Of a stretch of DNA of 43,925 nt, positions 18,186 through 27,210 are shown piece after piece. A program made the translations under genes and the position numbers. The notes below the pieces were generated by a model. That model was given only the letters and a program-made list of their open reading frames with translations, did not search any database and was not told the DNA's origin. Each line of letters opens with the position of its first letter. Position 1 is the stretch's first letter. The DNA comes from Desulfurococcales archaeon (GTDB lineage Archaea > Thermoproteota > Thermoprotei_A > Sulfolobales > AG1), in contig WYEN01000045.1 in assembly GCA_009903825.1 (NCBI GenBank), forward strand, positions 1-43,925. Reading direction: 5' to 3'.

Positions 18186-18798
18186 AGCCACTCTCTTTTT
18201 TCACAATGATTTTTCTTTCAATATCTTCTCTAAAGATTTTTAACACAATCTCTTTACTCATGATCTCTGTTAACACCTCATGTTCTGTAGATAATGAGAT
18301 CCTTATAATATTATCTATATATATGCCCGCAGGCTCTGTGACTCCGTGAAAAACAATCATTTTTCTAAAGATCTTATATGGATCAAAGATTTTCTTCTCC
18401 CAAAATCTCTCGTCAGTTGCCATAGATCTTTCTATAAATCTCAGCTCTATAAAATCATGTTCTTCATCTTCATATGTAGAGATCTGATCGTAATACTGTT
18501 CTCTAGATATTTTGATGTATGTCTCATCAGCTAAAGATCTTATGAGTTTTTTCGTCCAACAGATCTCGATATAATATTTTCTCTTCAGTAGATTATAGAT
18601 CGTGTAGTCATCATATGATGATGGAATTACAAGGATCTTTTCATGAAATTTTTTGAAAAATTCTTCATATAGATCATAGTTTATCAAAAGATCTTTTGAT
18701 AGAGGACCTAGAATTATCAGTAGATCTATGCGAGGCTCATTTCTTAATAATTCTCTGAGATATCTAGATCCTCTTAATATCAAGATCTTTGTGATCAA
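18175..18798 (-). CDS. Uncharacterised protein (207 aa), possible degenerate phosphoesterase-like fold
   Basis: No family is recognised with confidence. The order of segments (ITKILILRGS, then IDLLIILGPLSKDLL, then ILVIPSSYDDYTIYNLL, and a late IIVFHGVTEP) mimics the beta-strand order of calcineurin-like phosphoesterases, but the expected Asp/His metal ligands are absent. The gene overlaps the upstream MscS gene as ATGA, so it belongs to the same operon and is translated with it. Its 3' end runs 11 nt into the end of the convergent PLP-enzyme gene. Confidence 0.6.
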   Translation of the reverse strand: MITKILILRGSRYLRELLRNEPRIDLLIILGPLSKDLLINYDLYEEFFKKFHEKILVIPSSYDDYTIYNLLKRKYYIEICWTKKLIRSLADETYIKISREQYYDQISTYEDEEHDFIELRFIERSMATDERFWEKKIFDPYKIFRKMIVFHGVTEPAGIYIDNIIRISLSTEHEVLTEIMSKEIVLKIFREDIERKIIVKKESGSIS

Positions 18799-19610
18799 AT
18801 TCTTACTCTCGCATTAGGCCATATCTCTCTTACTCTTTTATTGAGAAACTCTATTATATCTTCAATCTTTCTTATGTTAAGAAGAACTAGTCTGATCTCA
18901 AAGACTGATTTTCCATCGAAAACTCCTAGATAACTTATTTTAGGCTCATCAACTAATTCTCCTCTTATCTCTCCAAGAATTTTAGCTAAAACCTCTGATG
19001 CGTAAATCTCGTCGACATCAGAACTCATCTCCGCTCTTAATCTAAATATTGTCCCGTAAGGAGTAGTTCTGTTGACAACAATCTCTCTCGCTATAACACT
19101 GTTAGGCACATAAACTCTCTCTCTATCTATAGTCTCTATCAAGACTCCTAAAGAATCTGTCTTGACAACTCTACCATTTTTGCCAAGGATCTCTATCCAG
19201 TCTCCTATATGAAAAGGTTTTACAGCTCTTATATAAAGTTCTGAGCCCCAGTTTCTTAATATATCGCTTAATGATACTATCACTGCAAGACCTACGATAA
19301 GTATAAGAATCGAGAATGTGAAAGGCTCAGGAGATAATATTGCTATAGCTATTAAAATACCTACTGCATAAATGAGATATCTACTTATATCAATGATCCT
19401 ATTCCTAAGATCTTCTTCAACTCGTGTTAAAAATCTGCTTAATAGATGACTTATATATCTACCGATTAAATATGTCGCTATAAGAATAATAGAAGCGATA
19501 ATTATTTTAAATAATATCGAAAGGATCATCGATGTTGTTATAGTCTCACTAATGATCTGCCCGATCTCATAGATCATTAGTTTGATGATGTTTAATAATA
19601 AAGTCGTCAT
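18795..19610 (-). CDS. MscS-family mechanosensitive channel
   Basis: 271 residues. Three hydrophobic helices (about 25-60, 70-90, 93-118) precede the MscS beta domain, seen as VKPFHIGDWIEILGKNGRVVKTDSLG and YVPNSVIAREIVVN. The third helix continues into SDILRNWGSELYIRAVKPF, the pore-to-beta-domain link. MscS channels release solutes on osmotic downshock. The gene sits in a tight run with a TrkA-like protein, a HAD phosphatase and a glycosyltransferase, and overlaps the next gene by 4 nt. Confidence 0.88.
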   Translation of the reverse strand: MTTLLLNIIKLMIYEIGQIISETITTSMILSILFKIIIASIILIATYLIGRYISHLLSRFLTRVEEDLRNRIIDISRYLIYAVGILIAIAILSPEPFTFSILILIVGLAVIVSLSDILRNWGSELYIRAVKPFHIGDWIEILGKNGRVVKTDSLGVLIETIDRERVYVPNSVIAREIVVNRTTPYGTIFRLRAEMSSDVDEIYASEVLAKILGEIRGELVDEPKISYLGVFDGKSVFEIRLVLLNIRKIEDIIEFLNKRVREIWPNARVRI

Positions 19611-19627
19611 GAAATCACCATCAAAAA

Positions 19628-20332
19628 TTATGATTTCTCTTTAATAAATCTCATGATCGACTCTAGATCAGAAAAATCTTCTATAACAAGATCAGCGTTT
19701 AAACTTACTATATATCTGTTAGAAGGAGATTTGACAACTATAGATCTATCGGATTCTAAGAACATACAGGCATCCGGTCTTGCATCACCTATCGACACGA
19801 CTTTGCCCATCCTGAATTTTTTTACAATAAATCTTTTGCATAGACTACATTCTATACAGAAAGGAGTTTTAAGTCTTTGATTAGACACGTCAAAGACCAG
19901 TCTTCCTGTGACTACGTTATCAAGATCTGTCTCTAGAATAGGCGCGTAAATTTTTATTGACGAAAGATCTTTGTCTAAAACCTCAGAGATTTTTAATAAA
20001 ACCATCTCAGCAATCTGTTTATAGGTTAATGTCACTATGTTTATACTATATCCTTCATTAATTAATTCAGAGATGAATCTATCTACACCTTTCTTAAGAA
20101 CTGTGTTTTCATAAACAATTTTTTTAATAAGATCTATTTTCAGCCCTTTTAATAGTCTAGCTATCTCGACAGATTTTATATACTCAGGCTTCTCAGATTC
20201 TAATATTCTTATGATCTCTCTATCAAGACCTAATTTCGCTCCTACCAGAACGATACTTCTCTCCTCAGTCAATGTATAGTCAAGGTCTAGAAAAACAGAT
20301 CCTTTATAATCTTGTGACCCCAGCGTCAACAC
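19628..20332 (-). CDS. HAD-superfamily phosphatase (phosphoserine-phosphatase-like)
   Basis: 234 residues with HAD motif I DLDYTLT (16-22; nucleophile D16, acid D18), motif II near NIVTLTY, a Lys before motif III (IVKKFRMGK) and motif III/IV SIGDARPDACM. A CxxC in FCIECSLCKRF within the cap/core region is unusual. The GTG start lies 29 nt inside the trkA-like gene; an alternative shorter start is hard to place. From its neighbours it could be the phosphatase that finishes glucosyl- or mannosylglycerate synthesis (inference). Confidence 0.8.
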   Translation of the reverse strand: MLTLGSQDYKGSVFLDLDYTLTEERSIVLVGAKLGLDREIIRILESEKPEYIKSVEIARLLKGLKIDLIKKIVYENTVLKKGVDRFISELINEGYSINIVTLTYKQIAEMVLLKISEVLDKDLSSIKIYAPILETDLDNVVTGRLVFDVSNQRLKTPFCIECSLCKRFIVKKFRMGKVVSIGDARPDACMFLESDRSIVVKSPSNRYIVSLNADLVIEDFSDLESIMRFIKEKS

Positions 20333-21032
20333 CTGTCTTAAGTATCTTAAGTCTTTCTATGGCATTAACTATCCTCTGGATCGCCTCTTCACCTAATCCT
20401 TTTGGCGTGACTATCATGACAGTGTCTCCCTCAATAAGCTCATACATAGGATCTTTTATTATGTTTCCATCTCTTCCTATTACAATGATCATAACATCAC
20501 TCCCAAGATCTTTTACAGCATTTTTTAGAAAAGACAATGTTATTCCAAACACTACATCTTTCACAAATCTGTTCATATAAACATCTATGCCGAAAAGCTC
20601 TGGAGTTGAAGACTTGATCCATCTGTCGCTACTTATAGAAGCTTTTATAAAAGTCTCGACAGTATAAAATGGATTAATAATATGATCAGCTCCAGACTTT
20701 TTGTATTCATTTAAGTTCATAGGATTGTTTACTACTCCAATCACTTTAGGAACTCCAAAAACTTTCTTCATAAGCTCTATCAATCTAATGTTTAAAGCAT
20801 CTGAGTCAGAAGCTGCTATAAAAACATCTGTTTTTCTAATATCTATCTTCTCGTAGGTGCCTGGGTCAAGAAGATTCCCTGAATGAGATGCTACACCAAA
20901 TTCTGAGGCCAAAACCTTAGCCACTTCGCTGGATCTCTCTACTAAAGTTATTATTCCCTTAGGATCTGTCTCTTTAATAGCTTTGAGAATATAATAGAGA
21001 TAATGTGATGAACCTACTATCACATATCTCAT
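20304..21032 (-). CDS. TrkA-like RCK protein (potassium transport regulator)
   Basis: 242 residues: an N-terminal TrkA-N Rossmann domain (VERSSEVAKVLASEFG, GVASHSGNLLDPGTYEK, DVFIAASDSDALNI) and a C-terminal TrkA-C domain (DVMIIVIGRDGNIIKDPMYELIEGDTVMIV). It should sense nucleotides and gate a Trk/Ktr-type K+ channel. The expected GxGxxG loop is replaced by GSSHYL (7-12), so classical NAD(H) binding is doubtful. No K+ channel subunit is in the window. It lies 4 nt after the glycosyltransferase gene. Confidence 0.85.
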   Translation of the reverse strand: MRYVIVGSSHYLYYILKAIKETDPKGIITLVERSSEVAKVLASEFGVASHSGNLLDPGTYEKIDIRKTDVFIAASDSDALNIRLIELMKKVFGVPKVIGVVNNPMNLNEYKKSGADHIINPFYTVETFIKASISSDRWIKSSTPELFGIDVYMNRFVKDVVFGITLSFLKNAVKDLGSDVMIIVIGRDGNIIKDPMYELIEGDTVMIVTPKGLGEEAIQRIVNAIERLKILKTGVDAGVTRL

Positions 21033-21036
21033 ATAA

Positions 21037-21756
21037 TCACTCTCTAATCTCAGAATACTGTTTAAGTAAAGTCTTCATCTCCTCAGAAGTTATTTTGCCA
21101 TCTCTCACAGCTCTCCTCAAGATCGTCTCAGCAACTTCATAAGCCATCTCTGTCAAAAGCTCCAGAGGCTTCATATCATGATCTTTGAATCCAAGGTCTT
21201 TCTCAATTACTCTAAGACCAGCTCTATATACATCGATAAGAATTCCTATATCAACTCCCCAGCCAGGCTCCCATTCGACGATCTCAAAAGCTTTTCTAAG
21301 ACCAGCAATCTCTCCACTGAGCGGCTGAGAATATTTTGAAAGCTCTGGATAAAACATTCTTAAGAGAGGTTTTGCAACAAGCTCTGTCACTCTACCAGCT
21401 TTTCTGCCGAAAGAACCTTTTACAAAATCAGCTTCTCCATCTAAAATAGGCTGATAGAGTCCTTTTATGAAATCTGACGATATATTTTTTATATCAGCAT
21501 CGAAAAATGTTATGATCTCTCCAGTTGAATAATAAAAGCCGTCTCTCATAGCAATACCTTTCCCAGGATATCTTAATATACTTTGATAAATTACTTTAGC
21601 TCCTAATCTTCTAGCGATCTCAGGGGTCTTATCAATACTTCCTCCATCAACAACAATGACCTCTTTGACTTCTCTCAGCCTCTTAGCTGCTTTGATCGCT
21701 CTTGAGATGAATCTAGCTTCATTTCTGGCTGGAATTACTACAGATACATTAGAAAT
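21037..21756 (-). CDS. Family-2-type glycosyltransferase, glucosyl-3-phosphoglycerate synthase-like; no standard start codon
   Basis: About 239 residues. The first ATG in frame (21549) would cut off the nucleotide-binding half. Translation upstream gives the full GT-A start: VSVVIPARNEA, then VIVVDGGSIDKTPEIA, YPGKGIAMRDG and the metal-binding FFDAD. The C-terminal part, QPLSGEIAGLRKAFE through GWGVDIGILIDV and a late DHDMKPLELLTEMA, resembles GpgS (GT81). Between an in-frame TAG (21768-21766) and the first beta-strand there is no ATG, GTG or TTG. ATT at 21756, 6 nt after GGGG, or ATA at 21762, are the candidates. It heads a run with TrkA, HAD phosphatase and MscS. Confidence 0.75.
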   Translation of the reverse strand: MSNVSVVIPARNEARFISRAIKAAKRLREVKEVIVVDGGSIDKTPEIARRLGAKVIYQSILRYPGKGIAMRDGFYYSTGEIITFFDADIKNISSDFIKGLYQPILDGEADFVKGSFGRKAGRVTELVAKPLLRMFYPELSKYSQPLSGEIAGLRKAFEIVEWEPGWGVDIGILIDVYRAGLRVIEKDLGFKDHDMKPLELLTEMAYEVAETILRRAVRDGKITSEEMKTLLKQYSEIRE

Positions 21757-21852
21757 CGCTATCCCCTAGAAATTATTTAATTAAAAACAAATAAATTATT
21801 CAATAAATTTATTCTGTAGATCTGATTTTTCTATGAAAAGAGAAAACTAGGA

Positions 21853-22893
21853 TCATAATCTTTTGTTGTTAATATTCTCAACAGTTATAAGATGATTCAT
21901 TACTCTCTTCAGAGCAGCAATAGTCTGACCTTGGATACATAATGCCCACATAGCGTTTAACATTCCAAAATGAGCTGTTAATGAAGCGTATAAGAGACCT
22001 GAGAGTGTGGCAATACCTAATGAATTCTCACTGATCTCTCTCTCAGCTAATAGAGAGATTCCTGTCATAGATATTAAAGCTGTGCCTAAACTCAGAGACC
22101 AATAGATCCTATCAAGCCACAAGACTTGATCTATAGAGTTGTTCCATTCTCTGAGAGTTTTATAAAGATCTCCATTGACTCTCTCGCCGAAGACAAGATT
22201 CTTTATATAAACAATGCTCTGTGAATAAGTTTTTCTCTCTAGAGTTCTATAGACCTCAACTTTTCTACTATAATATTCTGCATATAATATGTACGGCAAC
22301 ATAGTGATAGATATGAAGATGCCTATAGAATGACTAAAACTATATACAGTTGTCAAAGCTGTTATTGTTGTGAAAAGATTAGGCATTAATGTTGTTAACA
22401 CGCCATTGACATTCCAGACAATAAAATCTACGTCATTAGCGATCTTTCCCACAAGATCCTCTGGATCCTCTCTATCATCTCTTTTTCTCAGAATCTTCTC
22501 AATAATATTATGTTTCATCACCACTATTCCTCTGGTAAGTTTTTTGAAATATATCATGAGCATAAGCTCTGTCACAGCAAATAATAGACCTGAGACTCCA
22601 AATAGAGTTAATCCCCATAGAAATAATGATCTTTTTTCAGAATTCTTAAGCCCGTCAACAACATATGTTATAGAATAAGGTATGAGAGTTCCATTAACAA
22701 TTCCACGAATAACAAATGCTATAACTAATATTGAGATGCCTATCTTTATAAAGTTATAGATCATTCTATCCAAACTTTTTATCACAAAGATCATTTGAAT
22801 AGTATCTGTATACAATTTGCTGCCGAAACTGTTCTTGTTAAAAAAGATCTTTCTCAAGTTCTCTCTCAACGAATCTTCTAATGATTTTCTCAT
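21853..22893 (-). CDS. ABC exporter transmembrane domain without ATPase domain
   Basis: 346 residues with six membrane helices of the type-1 ABC exporter fold. The EDLVGKIANDVDFIVWNVNG segment matches the intracellular loop consensus around helix 2-3, and the sequence ends at the usual linker (GQTIAALKRVMNHLI) followed by a dozen residues and a stop. Normal exporters continue here with a roughly 230-residue nucleotide-binding domain. None is found in the 97 bases downstream, whose next gene is a glycosyltransferase. It is either a half that works with an ATPase encoded elsewhere or a decaying transporter. Confidence 0.75.
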   Translation of the reverse strand: MRKSLEDSLRENLRKIFFNKNSFGSKLYTDTIQMIFVIKSLDRMIYNFIKIGISILVIAFVIRGIVNGTLIPYSITYVVDGLKNSEKRSLFLWGLTLFGVSGLLFAVTELMLMIYFKKLTRGIVVMKHNIIEKILRKRDDREDPEDLVGKIANDVDFIVWNVNGVLTTLMPNLFTTITALTTVYSFSHSIGIFISITMLPYILYAEYYSRKVEVYRTLERKTYSQSIVYIKNLVFGERVNGDLYKTLREWNNSIDQVLWLDRIYWSLSLGTALISMTGISLLAEREISENSLGIATLSGLLYASLTAHFGMLNAMWALCIQGQTIAALKRVMNHLITVENINNKRL

Positions 22894-23006
22894 TTAATAG
22901 TCTCCTCTACTCTATCATAGTTATTAAATAAAGATGTCTTATAAAGATATCTACAGTTTTAACTCGTAAGATCTGAGTATATTGCATTGAAGTTATTTTA
23001 AAAAAA

Positions 23007-23420
23007 TTATAATTTGAGTATTATGAGATCTGGAATATCATCTTTTAACATAACAATTATTCTAGCAGGAAGCTCAGAAAGCTCTGTGCTTACAGCATCA
23101 AGATCTTTTCTCATGGACGCCAGTTTATTAATTTTCTGATTAAGATCTTCTATATACCTCTCATAGTATCTAAGCTCATATTCTGCAGAAGGATTAAAAG
23201 CTATTTTAACAGACTTCAGATCTATCTCTACTGCCTGAGTGACAAGTCTTGCTTCAGCACCTAGCTTCGTTAATATGCTCGAGATCTTTTTTTGAGCCTC
23301 AGCTTTTCTTCTAAGTTCCTCCACATATCTTATCACTTCTCCAAACTCTTTCCTAAGATCCATTAGCTTGCTGTCTATATACCCGATCAAATCTTTAACA
23401 TTAGAGAATTCTCTGATCAT
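23007..23420 (-). CDS. Uncharacterised coiled-coil protein (137 aa)
   Basis: Not recognised. Two long helical stretches with heptad-like spacing (about 12-48 and 80-115) flank a short beta-prone part (VEIDLKSVKIAFNPSAEY), and the protein ends in a hydrophobic MLKDDIPDLIILKL. This looks like a helical-hairpin or coiled-coil adaptor. It stands alone: AT-rich gaps of 113 and 146 bases separate it from both neighbours. The ATG start (MIREFSN) is preceded by a GGAGATTAAC-like site. Confidence 0.6.
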   Translation of the reverse strand: MIREFSNVKDLIGYIDSKLMDLRKEFGEVIRYVEELRRKAEAQKKISSILTKLGAEARLVTQAVEIDLKSVKIAFNPSAEYELRYYERYIEDLNQKINKLASMRKDLDAVSTELSELPARIIVMLKDDIPDLIILKL

Positions 23421-23578
23421 GTTAATCTCCGATAATTATAGTATTATTTGCCCTAATAAATATATGAGACATAAATACATGAGATCAGTCGAAAAATTGA
23501 AAATTATGTCTATGTCTAGATATTTTGTTTTCAAGAGTTTTATCCTCAGATTGATAAAGATAATTTTTGGAGCAACAG

Positions 23579-24667
23579 ATGTATACAAAAATATGGAAGA
23601 TAGATCCTTTTAATATAGATCTGACGTTAATAAGAGAGGCAGCTGAGATCATTCGAAGAGGAGGGCTTGTGGCATTTCCTACTGAGACTGTATATGGATT
23701 AGGAGCTGACGTCTTTAACTCTGCTGCTTGTAGAAAAATTTTTGAAGTTAAGAAGAGACCTATGGATAATCCTCTTATAATTCATATAAAAGATTTTGAA
23801 CAGCTTGATCTAGTTTCTAGAGAGGTTCCTGAGAAGATTTTCAAAGTCATAAAAAGACTTTGGCCAGGTCCTTTGACAGTGATACTTAAGAAATCTCTTG
23901 AGATCCCTAGAGAAGCAACTGGAGGTTTAGATACTGTGGCCGTTAGATCTCCCGCTCATCCAATAGCATTAAAACTTATAGAATTATCTGACACTCCTAT
24001 TGCGGCTCCCAGCGCAAATATATCTGGAAAACCCAGTCCTACAAAAGCTGAACATGTTATTGAAGATTTTCTCGGGATAATAGATGGAATAATAGATGGT
24101 GGAGAGACTATTTTCGGGATAGAGTCTACGATAATCAATTTTCTAACAGATCCTCCCACGCTCCTGAGGCCTGGCGCCTATCCTGTGGAGATAATTGAAG
24201 AGATCATTGGTGAGAAGATATATATACCAGATTTCGCCAGAGGTCTTGGAGAAGCTGAGAGAGCTCTTGCTCCAGGAATGAAATATAGACATTATGCACC
24301 TGATATACCTATGTTTTTAGTTGAAAGCTCTTCATATGATGATTATAAACTTAGCCTGTTAACAGATAAGATATTAAAGCTTGCTAAAGATCTGAGCAGA
24401 AGTTATAAGATAGTGACTATAGCAGCTACGAGAGAGACTATAGATATTTATGAGAGAGAGTTTAGAGACAATCCTTATATAAAAATAATTGACATAGGAT
24501 CTAGAAAAAATCTTTATGAAATAGCTAAAAATATTTTTGATGTTCTGAGGAAAGCTGATAAAACAAAAGATAGCGTATTAATCGTTGAAGGAGTTGAAGA
24601 AAAAAGTCTTGGTCTGGCAATCATGAATCGTCTTAGAAAAGCTTCTTCAAAAAGAATAGTCATCTAA
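23579..24667 (+). CDS. sua5: L-threonylcarbamoyladenylate synthase (Sua5/TsaC)
   Basis: 362 residues. The YrdC domain fills the first 200 residues: GGLVAFPTETVYGLGAD, KKRPMDNPLIIHI, WPGPLTVIL and AAPSANISGKPSPT are all present, and a C-terminal Sua5 domain follows (MKYRHYAPDIPMFL and onward). It makes threonylcarbamoyl-AMP from Thr, bicarbonate and ATP for the t6A37 modification of ANN-decoding tRNAs. An upstream in-frame TTG (23567) is possible, but GGAG lies 6 nt before the ATG at 23579, giving MYTKIWKIDP, the usual Sua5 N-terminus. Confidence 0.93.
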   Translation: MYTKIWKIDPFNIDLTLIREAAEIIRRGGLVAFPTETVYGLGADVFNSAACRKIFEVKKRPMDNPLIIHIKDFEQLDLVSREVPEKIFKVIKRLWPGPLTVILKKSLEIPREATGGLDTVAVRSPAHPIALKLIELSDTPIAAPSANISGKPSPTKAEHVIEDFLGIIDGIIDGGETIFGIESTIINFLTDPPTLLRPGAYPVEIIEEIIGEKIYIPDFARGLGEAERALAPGMKYRHYAPDIPMFLVESSSYDDYKLSLLTDKILKLAKDLSRSYKIVTIAATRETIDIYEREFRDNPYIKIIDIGSRKNLYEIAKNIFDVLRKADKTKDSVLIVEGVEEKSLGLAIMNRLRKASSKRIVI

Positions 24668-24671
24668 TGAA

Positions 24672-26156
24672 TCATCTGAGAGTTTTGCCAAGCCATTCTG
24701 CCACAGGATCTATATCAACGCCTGATATCTTCTCTGTCACATGATCTATTCTTACGATAGCAGGCACTCTAGTCCACTGACCAACTATAATGGCCTCGCC
24801 AACGTTAAGACTGGGAAGCTGTGATACAAGTTCTTCTGTCATATATTCTGATACTCTTGATATAAACATCTGATCTTCGGGCTGAATAATTCTCATAATG
24901 GCCCACGAGCCTATTTGACTCATTATGTCAGGATCTAATCCTCTGGGTCTCTGAGATACTACTCCAAGCCCTACGCCAAATTTTCTTCCTTCTCTAACTA
25001 TAAGCTCAGCTCTATATCTACTTAAAGTATCTCTGTTAGTTGAAAGATATATATGAGCCTCTTCGAGAAAGATCATGACTGGATGAACAAGTCCTTTGTA
25101 ATTAATTCCTGAACTTTTAACAGCCCATACAGCTTTCTTACGTTCTTCAAGGATCTTGTGAAGCCAGTGAGAGACTATGGCGTCTATTTGTGCAAATGTG
25201 AGACCTGTTAGATCTACTATATTAATCTTTGAAAGAACGATCTGTTCTATAACATCTTTAACATTATCATCTAACAGATTTTTGAAAAAGAATCTATTTG
25301 CCTCAACAAGATCTAAGACCGCCTGGGCAGCATCTCTCATTTCACTTCTTGAAGTCTTGAGAGCTTCTGTCTTGATACATTGTGTAAAAACATCTAGAAA
25401 AGATCTTTCTTTCGTCTCGTCAGCTTTAGATTTACATATTCTCACAATAAGCTCTTGATTTTTCGCTCCAGCTCTCACACCAAGGATCCTGCTAAGCTCG
25501 CTCCAAGTAAGATTTCGAGGATTGATCTTAGGCTCTATAATATTAGGAGCTTCATTATCAACTTTAAGCTCTCTATACTCCCCGTGATAATCGAATATTA
25601 TCACAGTTCCTCTTCTCCTGCCGATCTCTTTGCTTAACAGTGCAACTAGATTGCTCTTTCCCATGCCCGTCATAGCTATGATCGCTAGATGTCTCTGAAC
25701 AATTTTATTAAGATCTATTCTGACCTCAACATCAGGATTTCGAATTAAAGTGCCAATTCTACACCATTGAGATCCTTCTGGTGAGAATACTCTACTCAAA
25801 GTCTCTGAATCAGCTTTATAAACTTCAGTCCCTGGTGGAGGAGGCATCGGTGGTATTCTCAGATTCTCCACCTCACCAAGGATCCTGAAATATCCTTTGT
25901 AATATATTGATCTATTGTCAATTTTCAAAAGATCTATTATTTTGCCGATATCACTCGCGGGCATTTTCTCATCAAGAATTATTGAGCCTGATATACTACT
26001 TTGAACAAGACCTATGACATGATATTTATCATATCTGAGCTCTATATACTCACCTAATAAAGGAGGTTTTATAGCTAGAAAAACTCCTTCATGAGGTTTA
26101 GACTCGCCTATTACATAACCAAGTAGTCTATCATTAGATCTTTTCTTCATATTCAT
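24672..26156 (-). CDS. herA: HerA DNA-translocating ATPase
   Basis: 494 residues. An N-terminal HAS-barrel domain precedes the RecA-like core: Walker A TGMGKSN (163-169), FDYHGEY after strand 2 and Walker B VMIFLEEAHIYL. The core ends with a sensor/arginine-finger region (GLGVVSQRPRGLDPDIMSQ). HerA hexamers work with NurA in end resection with Mre11-Rad50. NurA lies 13 nt upstream in the same operon; mre11 and rad50 are not in the window. Confidence 0.93.
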   Translation of the reverse strand: MNMKKRSNDRLLGYVIGESKPHEGVFLAIKPPLLGEYIELRYDKYHVIGLVQSSISGSIILDEKMPASDIGKIIDLLKIDNRSIYYKGYFRILGEVENLRIPPMPPPPGTEVYKADSETLSRVFSPEGSQWCRIGTLIRNPDVEVRIDLNKIVQRHLAIIAMTGMGKSNLVALLSKEIGRRRGTVIIFDYHGEYRELKVDNEAPNIIEPKINPRNLTWSELSRILGVRAGAKNQELIVRICKSKADETKERSFLDVFTQCIKTEALKTSRSEMRDAAQAVLDLVEANRFFFKNLLDDNVKDVIEQIVLSKINIVDLTGLTFAQIDAIVSHWLHKILEERKKAVWAVKSSGINYKGLVHPVMIFLEEAHIYLSTNRDTLSRYRAELIVREGRKFGVGLGVVSQRPRGLDPDIMSQIGSWAIMRIIQPEDQMFISRVSEYMTEELVSQLPSLNVGEAIIVGQWTRVPAIVRIDHVTEKISGVDIDPVAEWLGKTLR

Positions 26157-26169
26157 ACATGCCCCCAGA

Positions 26170-27069
26170 TCATCTTTTTCTTTTTTCTGAAGCTATTATC
26201 TTAGCGATCTTCTCAATATCATTACTACTGATACGAACTCTCTCATCTACTAAAGATAATATTGCTGGAAAACCTTTCACACTGATCTTATTCATGGCAT
26301 CTATTATTCTTTTTATAAAACTCATGTTCTCATCCTCCATAAAATATTCTACTCTTAAAACAGGTCCTCCAACATCGATTCTTATATACGAGATCCATAC
26401 GATATATTCTGTGTCCAATATTCTGAGAATCTTCTTTTGAGGATATGAGAAGCCTATCTCATAAGTATATTCTTCAAGCAGATATACATCAGGAATTTTC
26501 AGAGACTCAGACCTTAGCTCTTTCAAAAGATCTTGCGCGCCACTGTTTTTAGATATAAATATGATGTTCTCTTTATTTTTCTCTGAAAAAATTTTCTTGT
26601 AAAGATCCAGGATCTCTACGCCAGTTAATTTGTGCACGCCCATGTTTATATAATCAGCTGTTGAAAAGATCTTTTTTACAAATGATCCGTCTACAATTAT
26701 CAATGTATCTTTATTCTCGTTTAAGGATGACAACAAGATCTCTGTCTCAAGCTTTATAGACATTAGATCTAGAAAATCCTTAGGATCTACAGACAGATCT
26801 TCTATTCCTACCACAGCCGTCTCTTTCTCTCTTGAACAACTGTCTATGTATCCTGCATCAACCGCATATATAAAAAAGCCTCTGATCTCATAATAATTAT
26901 ATCCGCTGTCTATCGCACCTATACAATTAAATACATCTACATCTCTAGGTCTATATCTTATCCACATGTCCTGGATCTTTTCAAGATAATCTATCGGAGG
27001 AATCTCTTCTAATCTTCTCTTTATATTATCAAGAGATTTGTATAACACATCTAATGTTACTGGAAGCAA
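26170..27069 (-). CDS. nurA: NurA 5'-3' nuclease
   Basis: 299 residues. The NurA domain is shown by GAIDSGYNYYEIRGFFIYAVDAGYI (metal ligand D54 in AIDSG), the second Asp in LIIVDGSF (D127) and the late ILSLVDERVRIS segment. NurA digests DNA 5'-3' as a dimer docked on the HerA ring. It lies directly upstream of herA. Its start faces the S19 gene across a 141-base divergent promoter region. Confidence 0.9.
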   Translation of the reverse strand: MLPVTLDVLYKSLDNIKRRLEEIPPIDYLEKIQDMWIRYRPRDVDVFNCIGAIDSGYNYYEIRGFFIYAVDAGYIDSCSREKETAVVGIEDLSVDPKDFLDLMSIKLETEILLSSLNENKDTLIIVDGSFVKKIFSTADYINMGVHKLTGVEILDLYKKIFSEKNKENIIFISKNSGAQDLLKELRSESLKIPDVYLLEEYTYEIGFSYPQKKILRILDTEYIVWISYIRIDVGGPVLRVEYFMEDENMSFIKRIIDAMNKISVKGFPAILSLVDERVRISSNDIEKIAKIIASEKRKR

Positions 27070-27210
27070 TTTTTCACTCTATAAAAATATATTGATACAA
27101 AAGATATATGATAAATCTACTGATGAATTGAGATCCTTAGATACTCTAAGGATCTTAAGAATGTTTTTGCTTAAATATCTCTCTGAAATATTTATCTAGG
27201 AGAGAAGTAT

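Noticed and set aside
21037-21549. Treating the 170-codon ORF as a complete gene or a truncated pseudogene
   Set aside because: The missing half is present in frame upstream without internal stops, so only the start codon is unusual.
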